From Butyriboletus loyo (taxonomy: Eukaryota > Basidiomycota > Agaricomycetes > Boletales > Boletaceae): a stretch of DNA of 64,000 nucleotides. The stretch spans positions 24,641-88,640 of the forward strand of contig JBBPSI010000105.1 in NCBI GenBank assembly GCA_038093515.1, written 5' to 3'. A model generated the notes under the pieces. That model ran no database searches, was not told the origin of the DNA, and saw only the letters and a list, made by a program, of their open reading frames with translations. The position numbers and the translations under genes are program-made. Positions 22,012 through 33,941 of this stretch are shown piece by piece (position 1 is the first letter of the stretch; the number at the start of each line of letters is the position of its first letter).

Positions 22012-25000
22012 CATCATGATTGTATGCAGAACTCATCAGACAGGATGTCTGCCACCATAAACGCTGCAACAACGTGTCTTCGTGGCCCTCCATCTCGCAG
22101 TTCGTCCACCCTCTGCAGAACGAGCTGAAATTGCCTACATGGTTGAAATCGGCAAGTTTAAGGGCGCTCAGATGATGCAGGTTCCTCATCTCGCCTTTTC
22201 ATCAGGGTCTGGTCATGTATACCGATAATCGTGTCCTCGACCTGCTCGACCGCCTTCGGGTCTCGGACGATGTGCCTCGTGTTGATATTTGGGACCATAC
22301 AGATCAGATTATCAACCACGACCTGCGACAACGGTTGCATGTCGTGTTTAATGGCGCGCTTGCTGACTGTGCCAGGATTCGGGCGGTGGTCGGAAGAGCA
22401 AGACGAAGGTGGTCTCTCACCACAATTCGAGGCGTACTTCCTTGCATGTTCCCCGTTCGCAACTCCACCGGCCATTTGCCACATACCTGTTCTGTGCATG
22501 GTCGACAAGGAACAACTTCCTGTATTGATGATCAGCGGCCTGGATGGCGCATCGCGGACCCATTAGTCGGAGTGGAGTACGATACGACAATCGGATTGCA
22601 TGTGGGATGGCTCGAGGATGATGTATCTTGCGGTCGTGTTCTAGTGAATGGTATGCCAGTATTACTTGTCTGATAACCGACATCTTCGTGTTCAGCCACG
22701 GGTTCATCTCGGGGAGATGGGAACCCCAATTAATCCTCACCATCGGTGGCTCTTGTCTCTCGGCTCTTATGTAGTCCGGAATCACACATATCCGGTGTGC
22801 GTGGCACCATCATGATCAGACGCTCTCTTGGCGGATTGATACCGATATTGCCGATATCCAGGCGGAGGATTCTGGTTCCATTCGGGAAAACAATAGAAAT
22901 CAAGACATGATTATCAGCTGGGCTAAGAGTCAACAGTATCCCGTGTACGAATAGTGCGTCCTTGCCTACACTGCCATCTCCTTTAATTGTTCAAACTGCT
23001 ACTGGGGAGATGCCTCCCCTCGAGCAAGTGGATAAGACGGTAGGTTTCATACGTGTTAACATTCCCTCCCTGGTCTCACGTTTTTATTCTGTAGACCTCT
23101 GAGCAAACATCGTGAGCCGGTCTTTTTCCCCCGCCGATGAATATGATCCATTTTTTCATGGAAAAGGAATCCAACAACTTTGTATTCACAGTTATTGTGT
23201 TCCGCGTGAGTGCATACGAGGCTGACAGTGCTTGCTCACCAAAATTGTTCTGCAGATTTGCTGCGACCACTGAGAAGGATGACCACAGAGTTTTCCGCTG
23301 GATGTTTGACCGTCGGGTAGTTCCGCAGCCACTTGCATCCGATTTGGAGTTTCGTGAGGAGTACAGCGCAATGACGGGCTTCATCTGGCCCGAGATCTGG
23401 CACGTTAGAGTGCGTATTTCCGTATTGCAGATGTGTACTGAAATGCCTCACTATGCCTTTCAGGACGACCTCCCATCAGTGGATGCTGCACTCGAGCCAT
23501 GCGTACAAGAACTGCTAGAGAGTGTGGCCGCAATCAAGGACCAACCTAATGCAGTGAAATGTATTCCCGTGGAGGAGTTTCCCTTCGATCTACGACTCCT
23601 TACACAAAGCTTCTCTGCGATCTTCCAGGCATCGCGCGGATCTCTTGAAAAGAAGGATCTTCGAGAGGACGTATGCGAAGGGTCTTGGCGCCACGACCAT
23701 GACCGCTTGTTGTTTGACTTTTTCGTACGCCTCATTCAGCCAACCGAAGGTTATGCCGCCCATGCTGTAATGGATGGTCAATCGATTGCACATTTGGAAG
23801 ATCCACTTTCCCGTCCAACGTATGTATTCATGGCACGCTTAGATGTCTGTTTCGATGTTGATGCTCTGAAGTTTGGAGACCACTCTCCGTTTGCCCAAGA
23901 GCGACAACTTGGATAAGGGGAACCAACAACAACTTCAGCAGTCAATCAACGAGTTAATCAATTGCAACCCCAAACATCTTCACACATGGTTGGATAGTCG
24001 TGATGGTACCCCCGATACATGCATCAATGAGTCACGGAACGCTGCGCATGTCGTCTATCAATGGTTAGCATGGGCAGACAAGACCGATGAAGAGACGGAG
24101 GCCCAGATGATCTCGCAGCTAGGTCAGCTTCCGTCTACGGGACGATGCGACGCCCTGAGACGTTTAGCGGTCGAGCTCCCAAATGTATCATCCGATGAGG
24201 TCGACTACCTTCCGCTTGTTGTTCGCGCCGCTGGAAAAAAGGGTGCAAGCAGAGGAAGAGCCGAAGGGAAGGCTACTGGCAGCGGATCTGGCCCATCAAC
24301 GAAAACGTCAACTAGTTCCCTGACTGTTCCCGACGTTCCTTCTGGTGCTGCAGCGATGACTAATGGGACCCGGTATACTATATCATCATCATCCGTGCCC
24401 TCTTTCATGCAGTTTGTCGATAAAGAGCAAACGAGCTCTGTGGAATCCATGGATGCATTGGCTTCCAAGGCTCAGGGACTCCGACTCGGACCGGATCCCA
24501 CACTTCTGGAGCTGCCTATCCTGGCCGTCGAGTACAAGAAGGCGTCGGACAGCTTGATGAAAGGAACGAATCAAGTCAGGATGTACATCACTGCATCTGT
24601 CAAGTTCCTCCAGGCTATTGGGATCACGAACATCCCTGTATACGGCGTGCAGACCGATGGGCCCATTGTGGTTTTACCAGCTGCTGTGGTTCGGGACGAC
24701 AACGTGCGTAGCCCGTTCTGTACTGGTGCATGTATCGATGAGTTTCATTTCTTTGACAGTTCGTCTACTTGTTTGAGCGACTAGTGGAAAGGCTGGACAT
24801 CTCGACGCCACTGGGAGCTTGGCACTATGCGACGATACTGTGTCGCCTGGCGCAGAATCATGCGAAGGTTTTAGAAAAGAGGTTTGGAGAGGTCAGAGAG
24901 AGTCTGATCAGTTCTTTGCTCAGCGAAAGCAACCAGGCACGCGGATGGACAGTTGACCATCAAATGGCTAGATTAAAAGCCGAGAAGAGGGCAAAATCAC

Positions 25001-25044
25001 CTCCTTGGGAGCGATCGAGGAAGAAGAAAGCCAAAGCGGCGTAA
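22012..25044 (+). pseudogene. copy D of the eight-exon gene family: broken 5' half, intact 3' half
   Basis: The start region carries an insertion (ATGGCATCATGATTG...) that spoils the initiation frame. Exon 2 is fused directly into exon 3 by a deletion at about 22,390. A second deletion at about 22,535 removes the sequence for SSLLYQRRVW, and a TAG replaces a codon at about 22,952. By contrast exons 6-8 (23256-23819, 23872-24703, 24760-25044) are fully open with correct splice signals. They encode the entire conserved C-terminal block, including LPILAVEYKKASDSLMKG and the basic tail. A shortened protein from the 3' half is possible but would need a new start. Confidence 0.7.
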
Positions 25045-26289
25045 ATTGGGACCATGGCACAAATTGATGTGGTGTATATCGATATCCCTTGTAGGATTGA
25101 TACCTATCTGCTATTCGTAAGTCTTTCAACGTTGTGTTTCAGAGGAGATATATATAATTAACTGGACTCCCCCACAATCATGATACGGCGTTGATAATGG
25201 GGCTCTGCCAAGGTAGCTAAAGCTATCGACAGGGATTTGCACTGTGATGGATACTGGATACACGGACACTATGATAGGCAAGAAGCGAAGGGGGAAATAG
25301 TAAAGGTGCACCAGAAAGGCTGCAGGCGCCAAGAAGCTAGCAACATGCAATCCACGGGGGAAAAAAAAAGCGAGTGAAACTGGTCGCAAAAAATGAACAA
25401 TTCCGAGTGCTGGACCGTGCGGTGCCGTGAAGTTGAAGCTCCGATGGATTGGGGCAAGAATCCGAGTCGCCGACTCCATCTCCTGAACTCAATCTCGCAC
25501 TGAACCTGAACGTTTGAACCCGAAACTACTCACCGCGAGTCCCAATCATCACCCCACGATGCCAATGGACACCGAGCATTGTCCAGCTCCGACCACTGCA
25601 CCTCGATATCGGCGCGTATGCCCCTCGACCGATTCTTTGAACTTGACCAACTTTCGCAGTGTCGGAGAACCGCGCCTGCTCCGACCTCGAAGGCTCGAAT
25701 GGACCCACCGAGTCTCTGTCAACGCTGTTGTATCGTGCATACGAAACAGAGACGTTGCAGTGTACGGTATGTTCGTAGCCGTTTTAAAGGATGAACAGGC
25801 ACCAGATCGCCGCTGAAGATCAGTGGTTCCTACGCCCGCTCGCGTTCTTTATCACTCTCCCATCGTGGCTCGTCCTAAAAGGAAAGCGTTGATAGTTCGG
25901 AGGGATATGCTGCTGAATCCATCACGACGAAGTCACTCTGCCTTGTCTCTGAAGTTTGCCAGTCCCCCTACGCCCGTTCGCAATCTCGCGCTGTGGCTTA
26001 TATAGACAATCAAGACCTATCCGTCATCCTCTCGGCCCGCGCGCATACCCAGTTTGAAAAATTGACCCCTGATCCAGTACGATCACTATCGGTATTGATA
26101 GCTTGATCGACTCAAGACACCTTCCGCCAGCGAGATTATAAAAGCAATGACATAGACTAATTTACAAAACGGTTTAGCACACTAGTTATCACACATATAT
26201 ACCTCTGTAACGATTGAATGCTCGAGTATTCGTCAACCCAAACATGGGAGAACAGAAATGACGACAATTCAAATGCGATTCCTATATCT
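25045..26289. other. gene-free stretch, diverged copy of the low-complexity block
   Basis: From about 25,150 to 25,830 the sequence follows the order of 16,820-18,350 (GCGTTGATAATG.., GGGATTTGCACTGT.., the CCAGAAAGGCTGCAG motif, GGATGAACAGGCACCAGA) in the same orientation but with deletions. The remainder (to 26,289) is AT-rich and holds the 3' flank of the DsbA-type gene. No supported ORF. Confidence 0.55.
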
Positions 26290-29252
26290 TCAGTGCACTC
26301 CGAGTTCGTGCTCTGTTTTGGGCTTCGATGTGACGGTCGGAGCAGGTAAATGAGCCAATTTACGGAAGATCTAGGGCGACAGAGTTCGTGAGTGATCTTG
26401 GCGAAAATAAAGAGCAGTAAAGAGTCGGACTAGCTTACCTGAATGAAACATTCCACTGGCTGAAGACCATTCACGGCCCACTTGCCGTCGATGATGACGA
26501 ACGGCACGCCATTGATACCTTGGGTCCTAGCAGCCTCCTTCATCTTTTCTACGCAATCCAAACACTCTGTGGAATGCAAAAACGCCGTTGCCTTGAGAGC
26601 GCCGCGAATCAGTCAGACGTCAGAGTTAAATTGCGAAGACATACCTCCTCGTTGTTCATGAGACCGGCGTTGACGGCAGCCTCGACCAGCAAATCTTCGT
26701 CACTGATGTCCGCCCCTTTTGCAAGACACGCATCGAAAATGAAGGTGTTCAGCTTATACTGCAGGGCCTGACCACCAACTTGATATGCTTTCGTGGACAG
26801 CCTATGTGCCTGGGTGGTCCCACATACGATCCCATCCTCCGCACTGAATAACCAAGACATTAGAAGAAATAACCATGGTCACTTGAGAGACTGACAATTT
26901 CAAACCTGCTTTCTGCCCAAACTCGCTAACCGCCTTTAGTTTTATCTCTGCTTGCTCCTTTCCAAACTTGTTCACAAGATAAGCATTGCGGTACATGACC
27001 TGATTCGCAGCCACGGTAGGAGCAGCTGGTAAGTTCACGAGAGTAAAGGGCCGGAATTCTACATTGAAGCGGATGGGTAGATCCCGACAGGCATCAATTG
27101 CATCACGGAGGACTTTATCGCACAAGTAACAGAATCCGCAAAGCTAGCCAAAGGAAGATAGTTGAGTTGGAAACTATGCAGAAGTTAAACGGGAAAGAAA
27201 ATAAGTAAACTTACAAAATCAGATATCACGATGATGTTGATGGGACGCAGAGATTCTGGAGATGTAGGAGCATTTACCTCAGTAGCAGCCCCGAATTTAG
27301 AAGGAATACTATCAATCAAAGGGATCAATGGAAGCGTGTATGAACTTTGCCTGGAGTACCGACCTCTGTAAATCCGCAGGCCGACTGGGTGGCAGCGAGG
27401 TACGAGGGTCGAAAAACGTGATAAGATTATCAGGACAAATATATTTCAGATCACATACCTCTCTGAAGCTATTATCTTCGAAATGCTTTCATCAAGACAA
27501 CGATAATCGCTCTCAGATACTACACTGAGGGACTCGGGATGGCTAGGCTGCACAGCTTCGTTTCCTCCTTTCACTTCAACTGGTTCATCGACGCCGCCTA
27601 TTGAAGCCTGGTTAGCAGCCTGTGCTATGGGGAAGTCACTTGTAGTCGTGTCGATGAAGGGGTCCGAACCACTATGAACAGTATTTGTATCAGGACAGTC
27701 AGGCTCGAAGTACCTAGCCAAAACAAACCTTTTGCTTTGCAAATACGCCACACCTAAATAACGTTAGTGGCTACTATAACACGTGGCTAGACTGCTTACC
27801 CTCTCGTGAGACTATGGTGTACTTTTCGGATATCACGTTCGTCAGAAGTTCGTCCTGCACGAGCTCTTCGTGCTTCAGAATGTTCTGAAACGAACAGGCA
27901 GGTCAGCGCTTGAAATTAGGATCCTGGTGAACCTATAACTTACTTTGTCGAGAATCGAACCCCAATCACTGTCATGTGTGATGGCCACCTTTGCAGATGG
28001 TTCCTGCGGAAATTTGTGTAACCTTTGCCATGTCCCCTATACAATCCCACAAGACATACCTTCTGGAGTATATATCGGTTGATGACGTCAGAGGGATGGA
28101 AAACCTAGTGATGCTTCCAGACCTGCAAACTCGCGCACTCAAGTGATCAAGGGCCTACCGGCAATATTTCTGGTATACGCTGAATCTCGACACGCACCCC
28201 CGCGTTCTCACGCGAATCACGCCCCGCGCCTCGGTCGGCATCTCCACTCGACATGCCTATAGTCTTAGAAATGCCTCTCCAAGTGTTGGCTAGCCATGAG
28301 TCGCCAGAGGAAGTCCCATCATTGGATCGAACACCAGAGCGATTCGGCACGAAGCTGACCCAACTCTGGGGCACGCCTTGCAACGAACTCCTCAACGCAA
28401 TCTTGAACCCACGGATGAATACAGACTGGTTCGGGATACCAAGGCCATCAAAGGGACCGACACGCCAATCCATACTCCGCGTCGTCTCCCAGCTATAACC
28501 TGGCGCCATGTTCCCACCGTCGCGCGCCCCGACAGTGAATCGAGCAGAAAAGTCGCCATTTCCTTGTTCGTTTTGGTATCCCGCGAGACCCCAGGAACGG
28601 GCCTTGTGAAAACCCGTGATGACGTAGATGGAGTCGTGACTGATGATCCGACCAAGATTCTCCTCTGCGAAATGATACCAAGTCGCTGCGTGGCGAGAAG
28701 CATGGTCGAAGAAAGGTCGAGGGTCTCGAATGTCGTGGGATTCTGCGCCTTCGGGGAGGATGAGGAGTGCACCTTCGTTTGACGACAAGTTGAAGGTGTG
28801 ACCTGTGGTACCTGGCTGGCCAATTCTATCCAATATTCGGTTGGTATGAAGCGGTGAAGTCACATTTTCAGACGACAAACGCACCTCGGTAGCACCTCGC
28901 CGCTGACAGATGCCCCATTACTGCCCACTCTTGTAATAGAAGAAGTCGTTATGACCTGACCCGCGCTCTCCGCATTTGAAACAGTCTTGATGTCCGCATC
29001 ACTCAGTTCGACAGGGCTGAAACCGTCGGGAACGCCGGTAGTCTGGTGGAAACGATGGTCCTTGGGTAGGCAGAGGTTGAAAAAGACGTCAAAGTTGCCA
29101 TTGTCGGGAACGACGACGCCGACGTCCCCAATCCTAAGCCCGTCGGGTCGATAAAATAAGAGCTGGCTGCTTGGCTCGGGGGTCCACATAGGGTAGCCGC
29201 GAGAAGATGATACATGTCTTGCATAAACGTCTTGTGGCGATCTGACGGCCAT
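26290..29252 (-). CDS. probable fusion: uncharacterised basidiomycete domain plus DsbA-like thioredoxin domain
   Basis: Eleven exons: 29252-28885, 28825-28159, 28104-28060, 28003-27944, 27884-27800, 27753-27459, 27365-27215, 27143-26896, 26843-26645, 26591-26439, 26370-26290. Every junction is in phase, giving 783 residues. Residues 1-420 belong to a basidiomycete-restricted type (SRGYPMWTPEP, GDVGVV, ISHDSIYVITGFHKARSWG, NQSVFIRGFKIA, KVAITHDSDWGSIL) with no known role. Residues about 555-783 form a DsbA/FrnE-like fold: start strand INIIVISDF, cysteines LCGFCYLC, a helical insert, and the cis-proline loop NGVPFVIIDGKWAVNG. No ATG precedes the DsbA part in its own frame, which supports the fusion. 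Two separate genes remain possible, with the first stopping at 27,446. Confidence 0.65.
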
Positions 29253-29665
29253 AGTGGTTCAAAGTTCTTGAACAGACGGAGACTCTCAGAAAATGACTTT
29301 TAAGGATCGTGTCAGAGGATGCTGTGGCGCTTAATTGCTTGGTAAATTGGTTAGTAAGTGAGAGTCATCCAGGGGCCGGAATTTGGACTTCCGAGTTTCA
29401 ACAAATGAAAACATCCGATCGTCGCAATTGCAAGGAAAAACAAAGCTATGTAGCAATCTAAGCGAAAGTTAAAGCGACCGAGTGACAGTCGAAATTAATC
29501 AATCGATATGATAGTAATGTGGTTGCCTTGCGCGCGTGAGCTGATGAATGATACTTTTCAACAACTATGGGTCCAGGGAAATCTGAGGAGCGCAGGCAGT
29601 GTCCGGCTCGGAAAGAGAACAAGGAAGCGGGTTCCGCGCATGGACCGAACACGAGCCGAAACATC
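29253..29665. other. intergenic region
   Basis: 413 bp between the amylase 3' end and the start of the downstream fusion gene, both on the minus strand. It holds the amylase terminator and the fusion gene's promoter. No clear TATA box. Confidence 0.4.
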
Positions 29666-31836
29666 TCAAGCAAAGTTGGCCACTGCCAGGACAACTATTG
29701 ATGAGACGACAGTCGTCCACGACGCCATATTGCCAATACTGCGCCTGCCACTTGCAACGTCTGCACTCTGCTGGCACAAGGTTGTACCTTTGAACAATGT
29801 CATTGGCATGAGTACCTGTCCAAACAACAAGGCGAGGGAACAAATGTTGCCATCGCCCAGAGTCAGTGTCAAGGCTATTCTTTACTACAAGCAACTTGAT
29901 CATACTTTCGGCATCCCCTCATCCGATTGGATCGACACACCTCCATTCTCTTCCGCAATAAATGTACGACAGGTCAGCACGTCTACGAGTTGTTGTCTGG
30001 CCTTGTACACTGGATGTGTCACATTCCATCGCACAGAATTCATCTGCTGGCTACCAATATTGGTCAGGAGTGCGAGCAAGGGCGGTTTTGATACCACCAG
30101 CGTGTTTGATGAATTGGCATCCAGAAACTGCATCTAATTGGGCAAGGTTAACTACCCCTCGTTTCCGACTGTCCTAGCTCGGACTTGAAATGGGAGAATA
30201 ACTGACTGGGGTCGTCAAGAAATACGTTTCGGAGACGATTGCTGCTTTCCGAGCTTGATTTAGCGCTACGACCATCATATAGAGAGGGTGCTCGGAATCA
30301 TATCGGGTGTGCCAGAGTCTATGATTGAGGTGAGTTGGCATAATGGGGTACAACCGGAAACTTACGCTTCATGGTTGTTCGGAGTTTGGCCTCCTGAGAG
30401 TCCTTGTTCCTGTCCTGACACTTCATGAATCGAGATACCTTATCTTGTAACAGGGCCACGGCTTACCATAATAAAGCGTGGGGATACCATCGTGAATAAA
30501 TGGCCAGACAATGGCATTCGCTCGAAGCTATGCTCAGCATTTCAATTGACATCTGGACAAGAATGCAGAGCTGCTCATACCGCGGGATCGCTGGTCAGCG
30601 AGCTGAAACGAGGTTGATCATGGTTCTCCAGGAACGACCCCGTCATGAAGGTTCCACTGGTATATTCGCCTTGCGATTGCTGAACAATGTTTTTCAATGC
30701 ATTGAAGTCGCCTTCCGGTGATGTAAACGCGGGTACAAGTTCGAACCAGGCAGGATAATCCAGCACAGCGTTCATTACACCTTTCATAGCATCAACGGGC
30801 TGTTTTCCCTTGGCGATCGAAGTTCTTCGACTCACTAGTATAGGGACTGGTATAATTGACGTCGACCGAATACACCTATCGAAAACGTCAGTCGCCTCCT
30901 TTCATGCCACATATTACATACCTCTCCCAGAGTGAAAACCCCCGCCTGATTCGTGAAGCTGCTCCAAAAGTCCCTGGAAACAAACTTGACTGTACTCAAC
31001 CTCAGCCCATCCACTTGAAAGTCCTTGATCACGTTTTCGATCCAGTTGTTCAACGTCCCAATGACCTCTGGGTTTTCTGTATTTACATCCGCCCATGGCA
31101 TGTTCTCGTTCCCGAGCCAACACTGTTCAACCTCAGTTTGGTTACTGTAATCTGTAACCCAGCAGACCGAGTGGAAATCCGAGAGATCGGTGAAAGGGGA
31201 GAGTTCGGTGGTGTTTGTGACTTGCGTGGTTGCATTAGTGGTCGCAAGTTGCACAGCGGTAGCATTAAAAGGGCGGGGAGACACCATATGATTGACGACG
31301 ACGTCGAGCATGAGGTACATCCCCCGCGCATGGAGGGAGTCGCTAAGGTTCTTCAAGTCATTGACTGTGCCAAAATGTGGATTGAGTGTAGTCAGATCCT
31401 GCGGCCAATAGCTAGAGAGATATCTGTCAACAAGGGCGCCGGGGCGACGAGCGACGCGGCAAACGCACCCGTGGTAAGCCTCGCCCATCGGGGTCTGGCC
31501 CTCGACGTTGGAAAATGGGGGTGAGATCCAAATAGCATCAAAGCCCATGCCTTGGATGTAATCGAGATGATCAATGATACCTCTCCAAGTGCCACCACAG
31601 TACTGCAGAGCAGATGTGTTGCAAGGAACGTTGTACGCAGTACCGTTGCTAACATCTTGAAGAGCAAACCTATCCGTCATGACCTACAACGCCATTGAGC
31701 GTCCACCCGCAATAGAAGAGGGTATTAAATGTACCTGGTAAATCGAGCGAGATCTCCATTGCTGCGCATCAGCAGCCGACGATTGCAAATTCAAGAAACC
31801 AGTAAACGTCAGTAAGAAAAGTACAGAGGAGAACAT
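29666..31836 (-). CDS. alpha-amylase family GH13 protein, GPI-anchored type, nucleophile missing
   Basis: Ten exons: 31836-31735, 31683-31469, 31423-30922, 30875-30836, 30780-30581, 30527-30467, 30414-30366, 30318-30207, 30133-29906, 29815-29666; 552 residues. It has a signal peptide (MFSSVLFLLTFTGFL) and the fungal alpha-amylase core: IYQVMTDRFA, FDAIWISPPF, region I DVVVNH, region III FTLGEV (acid/base Glu), region IV FLENHDQPRF (stabilising Asp). The C-terminal domain and a hydrophobic tail (TTVVSSIVVLAVANFA) suggest a GPI anchor. Region II reads DGLRLSTVKFV, where active enzymes have Asp at the Ser and His at the Phe. This removes the nucleophile and a substrate-binding histidine. The fold is probably intact but starch hydrolysis is doubtful. 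A binding, regulatory or transglycosylase-derived role is conceivable. Confidence 0.85.
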
Positions 31837-32474
31837 TGCTGAGAGATTGAATGTCGGACCCGGCTCTCGTAGAACGCCCGCGATACTGAGCCAAGGTACA
31901 GGTGGGCGAGAGCTAGGGGAGGGATGGCATGCGCAGAGATGGACGACCGCGGCAGGATATTTGTTCGAACGAACCTGTGTCATGATGCCGTTGAGCTTCG
32001 TCGGCAATTGGCCACATGTATAAATTGTATGTTGGAACACCCAACCGAGTGGAGCGTCGACGCGTCGTCGTCACGTGTTACGAAAATCACTCACGAACCT
32101 TCAAACTCAAAGCTTCAACAAGTAGAGTAGCTTGACGACTGAAGTACTGATACCTCGCAAACCGTTCTAATGGCCCAAATTTTGATTCAATTTCGAACAG
32201 ATATGAAACCCTGTACTGGAAAACTGTTGTCTCCCAAATTCACATAGAGACACGGAAATGCTTCATTCAAAATTGACATCACCTTGCAACAACCAGTCCG
32301 AGATGCCTATTTCACTTCCTGGCGGCATTGAACTTGATCCTGCAACTTATCCAAGGGTGAAAAACGACCGCAGACCGTAGACGCTTGCATAGTCGAAAAC
32401 GACTTGTCTTTACGTAAGTAATGAATTAGCGTCTGGAGGATTCCGGACCCAAAACGGCTGGTTCGAGAACTATC
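31837..32474. other. divergent promoter region
   Basis: About 640 bp between the amylase start (minus) and the dehydrogenase start (plus). No ORF I can support and no repeat. It presumably contains both promoters. Confidence 0.4.
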
Positions 32475-33613
32475 ATGTTTTCGAAGACACTGAATGAAGT
32501 CCTTCAAACCACTCAAAATTCACCACTATCAACAGCAACCGGCATCCTTGTAGTCGGTCTTTCGACTTTCTACCTCTTTCAATCCCGCAGATCGCGAAGG
32601 ACGTCCAAAGTTTCCCCAGAACGCGAGCGCGTACTGATCCTCGGCGCAACGAGTGGTGTGGGGCGAACGTTGGCACACAAATACGCTTCTCGTGGTGCTT
32701 TCGTGTGCATAGTAGGCAGGCGACAATCCAAGCTAGACGAGGTGGTGCAGGAATGCAAGGAGCTCTCCGAGCGAGCGGGGTTCAAAGATCGCGTGCTAGG
32801 TGCTAGAGGGGATTGTGGGGATGTGCAAGACATGGTTCAGTTGCGCGAAAGACTTCACGGAGGTCAGTAGTAGTTTGAGATATCGCAGCGTGCGATGCTC
32901 ATGCACGTCTATGTGACATCTATAGTATTGGGCGGATTCGACACTCTCATTCTCACGGCGGGTGTCTCTGCTCTCCAGCCACTTATGTCCGTTGCAGGTG
33001 TAGACATGTCTGCGCCAGACATCGTCGGCTCTCAGGCTAGTCCGGAGGGTATCCAACATGCTGTGAATGCAGCCACGGCTGCAGTGAATGGCAACTTCAT
33101 CGGTCCTTACATTGCTGCTATCACGTTTGTAAGAACCCCGTACATTTTACTGAGAAATACTTTGACGAGACATTTGCGCAGATCCCCCAACTCTCGTATA
33201 CTTCATCATCTCCGTCGGTTCTTTTACTGTCGACCGCAGCAGCAGCGATTCCCGCCCCGACACGCTCGCTCTATGCGGCCACGAAGTCTGCGTCGCTGCT
33301 CCTCTACCAATCGCTATCCATCGAACATCCTTCAATCACCTTCACATTGTTCCTCCCAGGAACCATCGAAGGTGATTTCCGCGCTTCCGCAGTCGACAAT
33401 CCTCCTGGTGTTTCCGGACCCACAATTCACGAAACTGACCCAAACAAACACGGCTTGAAACGCGAGTTCGTAGCGGACCGATGCATTCGTGCGATTGACA
33501 CGGGTGAAAAGACAGTGTTTACACCTTTATATTTCAGAGCTGGGCATCTTCTCTACTGGATATGGCCGGCGTTTGTCGAGTGGAGAGCAAGAATCAAGTA
33601 CAACTTTAGGTGA
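32475..33613 (+). CDS. membrane-anchored short-chain dehydrogenase (3-ketodihydrosphingosine reductase-like)
   Basis: Exons 32475-32862, 32926-33128, 33182-33613 give 340 residues with in-phase introns of 63 and 53 nt. An N-terminal hydrophobic segment (about residues 20-37) is followed by a basic patch, then the Rossmann signature GATSGVGRTLAHKYA (cofactor binding). ILTAGVSALQP follows, in place of the usual NNAG, and then the catalytic pair in YAATKSA. A second hydrophobic region near the C-terminus (HLLYWIWPAFVEW) fits ER-bound reductases such as Tsc10, which reduce 3-ketodihydrosphingosine with NADPH. Assignment to Tsc10 rather than another ER-bound SDR is a guess from architecture. The start at 32475 places the anchor at the N-terminus, as expected. 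Confidence 0.8.
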
Positions 33614-33941
33614 GGTCTGTAGGTTACCACCCCCGGGTCCTCGATGGACCTCGATGGGAAACAGTCGATTGTACTGGTGTCCGACTGGTTGTGTAATTAT
33701 TGTCAGCCTTTGTACTGTAGTTCAACAATATCATGGCTCTTTTGAGGCCACAATTGGTTTGAGGGCAACTTAGCAAGGCACGTGACCTTATCAGGGGGCA
33801 CGCCACATCGCGAATAAATGTGATCATCCGGGTAAGTTACCAATCAGGTACTACTTAGGCCAACGCTAGATCTCTCACTAAAGCTTGTTTGATTCAAGGA
33901 CATCTGACGTAGTAACTCGGAAGAGACTGGAAAGGACGTCA
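33614..33941. other. intergenic region
   Basis: 328 bp between the dehydrogenase and the ChaC-type gene, both on the plus strand. No supported feature. Confidence 0.4.

Noticed and set aside
30575..30875. Apparent frameshift in the alpha-amylase between YTSPYTS and VMNAVLDYP
   Set aside because: A 55-nt GTGAGT...AAAG intron (30,835-30,781) joins the two frames in phase, so no mutation is needed.
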